Assembly: GCA_964396385.1 (NCBI GenBank)
Contig: CAYNFH010000141.1
Span: forward strand, 1-17,621
DNA length: 17,621 bases
Source: CAYNFH01 sp964396385
Lineage (GTDB): Bacteria; Armatimonadota; Chthonomonadetes; Chthonomonadales; CAJBBX01
Direction of reading: 5' to 3'
The position numbers were made by a program, and so were the translations under genes. Numbering within the stretch: the first letter of the stretch is position 1; the number at the start of each line of letters is the position of its first letter. The notes under the pieces are model-generated. The model saw nothing but the letters and a program-made list of their open reading frames with translations, was not told where the DNA came from and searched no databases. Shown here piece after piece: positions 14,507 to 17,621 of the stretch.

Positions 14507-16999
14507 TTGTGCTCCAGAGTCCTGGCCCTGTGGCTTGCCTTCCAGGGTTTCTACAGCCCTTGAGGCCGCCGTCCGAACAGCAGGATCCGCTGTGGCTTGA
14601 GCCAGGGAGCGGAGGGCGGGAACGGCGGCCGGGTCCTTGCGCGCTCCGAGTGCGGCGATGGCGCGGTCCCGCACCTGCGGGTCCGCGTCCTGGAGCAGCG
14701 CGATGAGCGCCCCCGTAGCGCGGGCGCTCCCCGGAGAGCTGGAACCGAGGGCGGAAGCCGCCGCTTCCCGTACTGGACGCGGCCGACTCAGCTCTAGCCC
14801 CGCCATGACAAAACCGAGGGCCGCCTCCAACCGGCCGTGTGCCGCTGCGAACAGTGCCGCAGCCGCAATGACTTCGTGGCGAGATGCCATGTGCTCAGCA
14901 CGGCGGAATAGGTCGAGGTTTCCGTCCGCGTCAATCTGCCCCAGCGCCGCCAGCGCCGCGGTCACAATCGCATACGGCTCCCGGTCATTCACCCTGCCGC
15001 GAAGCTCCGCAACATCCTCGGGCTCAGGGGATAGGCTGCCCAGAGCTATCATGGCGGCAGCCTCCACGGCGTCGTCGCGGTGACGCATCAGGGTGCGGTA
15101 GGTGGGCCTCAGCGCGGCCCGCTTCTGCGGCGTGATGGCCCGGAGCACTTCCGCGATCATAGCTGGGCTGGAATCCCGCTCAACTGTACTCATGACACGC
15201 AGCGCCGTTTCCGCATTTGCCTCCGGCTTGAGCAGCTCGAGCGCGGCGGCCTGCCGGTCCAGGCTGCACGGGGCAAACCGCAGCACGGCCTCTGCCTCGC
15301 CCGGCAGCCAGGCGTAGGGCCGGCGCTCCAGGAGCAATTCGTGGTCCGGGTCCAGTAGCACGGCGTCCGGGCGGGTGTCGGCCGGCAACCGAATCTCCTC
15401 CGAAGCGCGCTCCACGTGCCGAACTACATAGTTGGCCCTGCCGCCCGTCACCAGCGCGAAGGGCACGTCCATGGCAAAGACGGGCGTACCGTCGGCGGTA
15501 GATTGCACCTGCTTCAAGCTTATTACCACCTGGTGGGCCGCCGCGTCGTACGACCAGGAGTACTCCACCATCGGATGGCCGGGGTGGTATACCCACTGCT
15601 CGAAGAAGGCGCCGAGCGGCCGGCCGGTGGTGTCCTCGAGGCTCTCCACCAGGTCAGCCGTCGTGACCAGCCCGTATGCGTGTTGCTTCAAATACGCTCC
15701 CAGGGCCTGGAATAGATGAGTATCGCCCAAGGTACGGCGCAGCATGTGGAGGACCAGGGCGCCCTTCTCGTACGTGTGGCGGTCCAGCATCTGGCCGGCA
15801 TTGGCGTACAGTCGGCTGACGATCGGCCGCTTGCGCCTCCGGCTCTCCTGGAGGTAGGCCCGGAGCGCTGCGTCCCGCGCACGGTCGTAGGCGTCTTTGC
15901 CCCGGGAGTGCTCGCGGTACAACTCCTCCATGAACGTGGCAAAGCCTTCGCTGAGCCAGGCTTCGCTCCAGTCGCGATAGGTGACCATATCCCCGAACCA
16001 CTGATGGGCCAGCTCGTGCGCGTCGAGCCGGTCCATCGGATGGTCGCCGCTCCGCGCGTCCGCCAGCGCGCCCTCCATCAGGGTGGAGGCGCTGACGTTC
16101 TCCATGCCGCCGCCAAAGTCGAACACCGCCGTCTGCGCGTACTTGGCCCACGGATATGGAACGCTGAGCAGCCCCTCGTAGAACCGGACCATGTCCTCCG
16201 TGTGGCTGAACGACGGCGCTATCAGCGCACCTTCTCCGCGCGGAACGGCGAACAGCAGCCTGTGCGCACCGAGCCGCTGCTCCCGCACGTCCATCTCACC
16301 TCCGGCCAGCGAAAGCAGATAGGTGGAGTGTGGGTGGACCATCCGCCACTGGAAGATCCGCGTATCTCCGGAACCCTTCGAATTACGCACCAGCGCTCCG
16401 TTGCCCACCACGTACCAGGAGGCGGGGACCTCCACGGTCACGTCGCTCGTGCACTTGTCGTTTGGGTAGTCGTACAGCGGCACCCACTGGTGGTTCGCCT
16501 CGGGCCAGCCCTGGGTATAGAACCCGGGCCGGCGGGACGGATCGGACCTGTCCGGCTCGATCCAATGCCAGCCGGGATCCTGGAACGGCCCACGCCGCGT
16601 CGCGGCTGGATGACAGGTATAGGCGATTTCCATGACCTCCGGCCGGCCACGTGGAGCCGGCGCCGCAAGACTCACGCGGAGCTGGTCGCCCTCGTGCGCA
16701 AAGCGCGAGGCCGTTCCATCTACGGTGCAGCCGGTCACCTGCACGCCGGGACCGGCGTCAAACTCCAGCTCCTCCAGGCCTTCGCGCAGCGGGATCACCG
16801 TCTCGGTGGCGGTCCCGGAGAAGGAGCGATGGGGCCAGTCCAGCACCAGGTGGAGCGAAATGTGGCTCAGGTGGTAGTCCCGGCTTCGCGCGTACCTTGG
16901 CGTTTGCGGAGGGGAAGCCGGCGCGCTGCCCGTCTGGGCTTTTACCGGCGTAACTCCGGCCGCAAACAGAAGCAGCAAACAGGCGGAGCGGCGACTCAC
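14504..16999 (-). CDS. Secreted M1-family aminopeptidase with HEAT-like C-terminal domain
   Basis: An 831-residue zinc aminopeptidase. The GTG start at 16999 has GGAGG seven bases upstream, overlaps the stop of the preceding gene as GTGA and opens a signal peptide (VSRRSACLLLLFAAGVTPVKAQ); a longer open frame upstream is only the shadow of that gene. The M1 core is intact: the exopeptidase motif GGMEN at 297-301, zinc motif HELAH at 328-332 with Glu351 in WLSEGFATF exactly 18 residues on, and YEKGALVLHMLRRTLGD with the catalytic tyrosine. After about residue 560 the protein is made of helical pairs rich in Ala and Leu (for example DPQVRDRAIAALGARKDPAAVPALRSLA), i.e. HEAT-like repeats. Likely role: cleavage of N-terminal residues from extracellular or periplasmic peptides. 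It is a more typical enzyme than the one at 2317-4281. Confidence 0.93.
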   Translation of the reverse strand: MSRRSACLLLLFAAGVTPVKAQTGSAPASPPQTPRYARSRDYHLSHISLHLVLDWPHRSFSGTATETVIPLREGLEELEFDAGPGVQVTGCTVDGTASRFAHEGDQLRVSLAAPAPRGRPEVMEIAYTCHPAATRRGPFQDPGWHWIEPDRSDPSRRPGFYTQGWPEANHQWVPLYDYPNDKCTSDVTVEVPASWYVVGNGALVRNSKGSGDTRIFQWRMVHPHSTYLLSLAGGEMDVREQRLGAHRLLFAVPRGEGALIAPSFSHTEDMVRFYEGLLSVPYPWAKYAQTAVFDFGGGMENVSASTLMEGALADARSGDHPMDRLDAHELAHQWFGDMVTYRDWSEAWLSEGFATFMEELYREHSRGKDAYDRARDAALRAYLQESRRRKRPIVSRLYANAGQMLDRHTYEKGALVLHMLRRTLGDTHLFQALGAYLKQHAYGLVTTADLVESLEDTTGRPLGAFFEQWVYHPGHPMVEYSWSYDAAAHQVVISLKQVQSTADGTPVFAMDVPFALVTGGRANYVVRHVERASEEIRLPADTRPDAVLLDPDHELLLERRPYAWLPGEAEAVLRFAPCSLDRQAAALELLKPEANAETALRVMSTVERDSSPAMIAEVLRAITPQKRAALRPTYRTLMRHRDDAVEAAAMIALGSLSPEPEDVAELRGRVNDREPYAIVTAALAALGQIDADGNLDLFRRAEHMASRHEVIAAAALFAAAHGRLEAALGFVMAGLELSRPRPVREAAASALGSSSPGSARATGALIALLQDADPQVRDRAIAALGARKDPAAVPALRSLAQATADPAVRTAASRAVETLEGKPQGQDSGAQ

Positions 17000-17621
17000 T
17001 GGATACCCTCCGTCGGCGCGATGGGGTAGTACTCCACATCCCATAGCAGGACGTGGAAGACACGCCCTAGTCGCCCCGGGTTGATAAACTGGGGATACTG
17101 CTTCTGGAGGTACTTGCGCTTGAGGGGACTCTCCACCAGCACCAGTGCCCGATGCCGGCCCGCGAAATCTTCCACCGGCCGGCGATCGTTGCACAGCCCC
17201 TTGATGACGTTGACGGCCACGAATCGGTTGTCCAGGCACAGTCCGGGAGCTACGTCGCCGATGAGCACGCTGTCCGGCGGAATCGTCCTCGCCAGCTCCA
17301 TGCTGGTGTCGTACTGCGAATACCGCATCGTTGCCGCCCAGTTGCCGGTCCATGCGGCGTTGACAAGAATCCAGGCAACGGATGACAGGGTGACAAGATG
17401 ACAAGGTGACAAGGTGACTAACCGCCCGAGAGCACGGCCCTGAACACCTGAACGCCTGAACGCCTGAACACCTACCCATGCCGCCACTAGGCTCGGCGCC
17501 AAGTAAAGCAGAGCAGTGGTGATCCCGCGGGGCAGCAGCGCATCTCGGTGGAGGACGCACTCGATCAGGTGGAACGTAAAGAACCACGCCAGCGCCGCTC
17601 GTACGACGCGTGCTCTGCGTT
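16996..17621 (-). CDS. C-terminal part of a membrane protein, probably GT39-type glycosyltransferase (5' end outside window)
   Basis: The frame is open from the right edge to TGA at 16998-16996 and encodes at least 208 residues. It has hydrophobic segments (ALAWFFTFHLIECVL, ITTALLYLAPSLVAAWVG, then SVAWILVNAAW after the repeats) followed by a soluble tail with YDTSMELARTIPPDSVLIGDVAPGLCLDN and an end of the form VFHVLLWDVEYYPIA. A tail of this kind after many membrane helices is typical of dolichyl-phosphate-mannose-transferase-like (GT39/ArnT-like) proteins, but the catalytic part lies outside the window. Between the last two membrane segments two octad arrays add about 30 in-frame residues, including a VTLSPCHLVTLS stretch. 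The stop overlaps the GTG start of the M1 peptidase by four bases, so the two are coupled. Confidence 0.65.
   Translation of the reverse strand, partial: RRARVVRAALAWFFTFHLIECVLHRDALLPRGITTALLYLAPSLVAAWVGVQAFRRSGVQGRALGRLVTLSPCHLVTLSSVAWILVNAAWTGNWAATMRYSQYDTSMELARTIPPDSVLIGDVAPGLCLDNRFVAVNVIKGLCNDRRPVEDFAGRHRALVLVESPLKRKYLQKQYPQFINPGRLGRVFHVLLWDVEYYPIAPTEGIQ
17381..17420. repeat. Octanucleotide array GRTGACAA x5 inside the membrane-protein gene
   Basis: GATGACAG, GGTGACAA, GATGACAA, GGTGACAA and GGTGACTA are contiguous eight-base units. On the coding (minus) strand they read TTGTCACC/TTGTCATC and encode a VTLSPCHLVTLS-type peptide. Eighteen non-repeat bases separate this array from the next. 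Confidence 0.92.
17439..17470. repeat. Octanucleotide array CCTGAACR x4 inside the membrane-protein gene
   Basis: CCTGAACA, CCTGAACG, CCTGAACG and CCTGAACA are contiguous eight-base units. Together with the neighbouring GRTGACAA array and the spacer it spans 90 bases, so the reading frame stays open. The unit is the same family as the array at 11383-11406, six kilobases away. Confidence 0.92.

Noticed and set aside
15716..17029. 437-codon open frame on the plus strand opposite the second M1 peptidase
   Set aside because: The minus-strand frame carries HELAH, GGMEN and a signal peptide, while this one has no recognisable motif.
17381..17470. CRISPR array
   Set aside because: Units are only 8 bases long and contiguous, without 30-base spacers or cas genes.
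17000..17587. N-terminal extension of the second M1 peptidase frame up to 17587
   Set aside because: The extension is an out-of-frame reading of the membrane-protein gene. The GTG at 16999 has a strong ribosome site and begins a signal peptide.

Overview
The window comes from a GC-rich bacterial chromosome and reads as ordinary core and accessory genes with no phage, insertion sequence, CRISPR array or stable RNA gene visible. The gene content (def-fmt, a DgcA/DgcN-type pair, STAND regulators with an adenylate-cyclase or SARP head, a DUF1326 secreted protein, M1 peptidases) would fit Armatimonadota, Chloroflexota or a related deep-branching phylum. That placement is inference from gene families only and is weak.

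Layout. (1) 1-601, minus: a YihX-like HAD phosphatase running off the left edge, divergent from (2) 730-4281, plus: def and fmt (peptide deformylase and Met-tRNA formyltransferase, overlapping by one base) and an exported M1-like metallopeptidase. (3) 4271-5551, minus: an MFS exporter whose stop overlaps the peptidase stop. (4) 5770-11391: a class III cyclase/NB-ARC protein that stops short of its expected TPR region, a secreted DUF1326 protein on the minus strand, and a SARP/NB-ARC/TPR regulator interrupted by a run of 10 N that is very probably a placeholder, because the reading frame is restored if the gap is zero or a multiple of three. (5) 11411-14441, plus: a tightly packed set of P-II-like protein, dgcA-like enolase-superfamily racemase/epimerase, dgcN-like DUF1611 protein and a small secreted SnoaL/NTF2-like protein. 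(6) 14504-17621, minus: the C-terminal part of a probable glycosyltransferase-type membrane protein, overlapping by 4 bases with a secreted M1 aminopeptidase that carries a HEAT-like tail.

The most striking signal is not a gene. At seven places there are short arrays of degenerate 7- or 8-base tandem units. Three are composites of different repeat blocks side by side. They lie inside coding sequences (M1 peptidase, SARP regulator, membrane protein), across gene boundaries (one supplies the stop of dgcA and the likely TTG start of dgcN, another spans the SARP stop and occupies the normal ribosome-binding position of the P-II gene), or in a divergent promoter region. Because 7 and 8 are not multiples of 3, copy-number changes would shift frames.

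The second notable point is metabolic. DUF1611 plus a dipeptide-epimerase homologue is the arrangement known as DgcN/DgcA, which converts D-glutamate through N-acetyl-D-glutamate to N-acetyl-L-glutamate. Here the pair follows a P-II-like protein that keeps the fold and the T-loop tyrosine but has lost the residues that hold Mg-ATP and 2-oxoglutarate.
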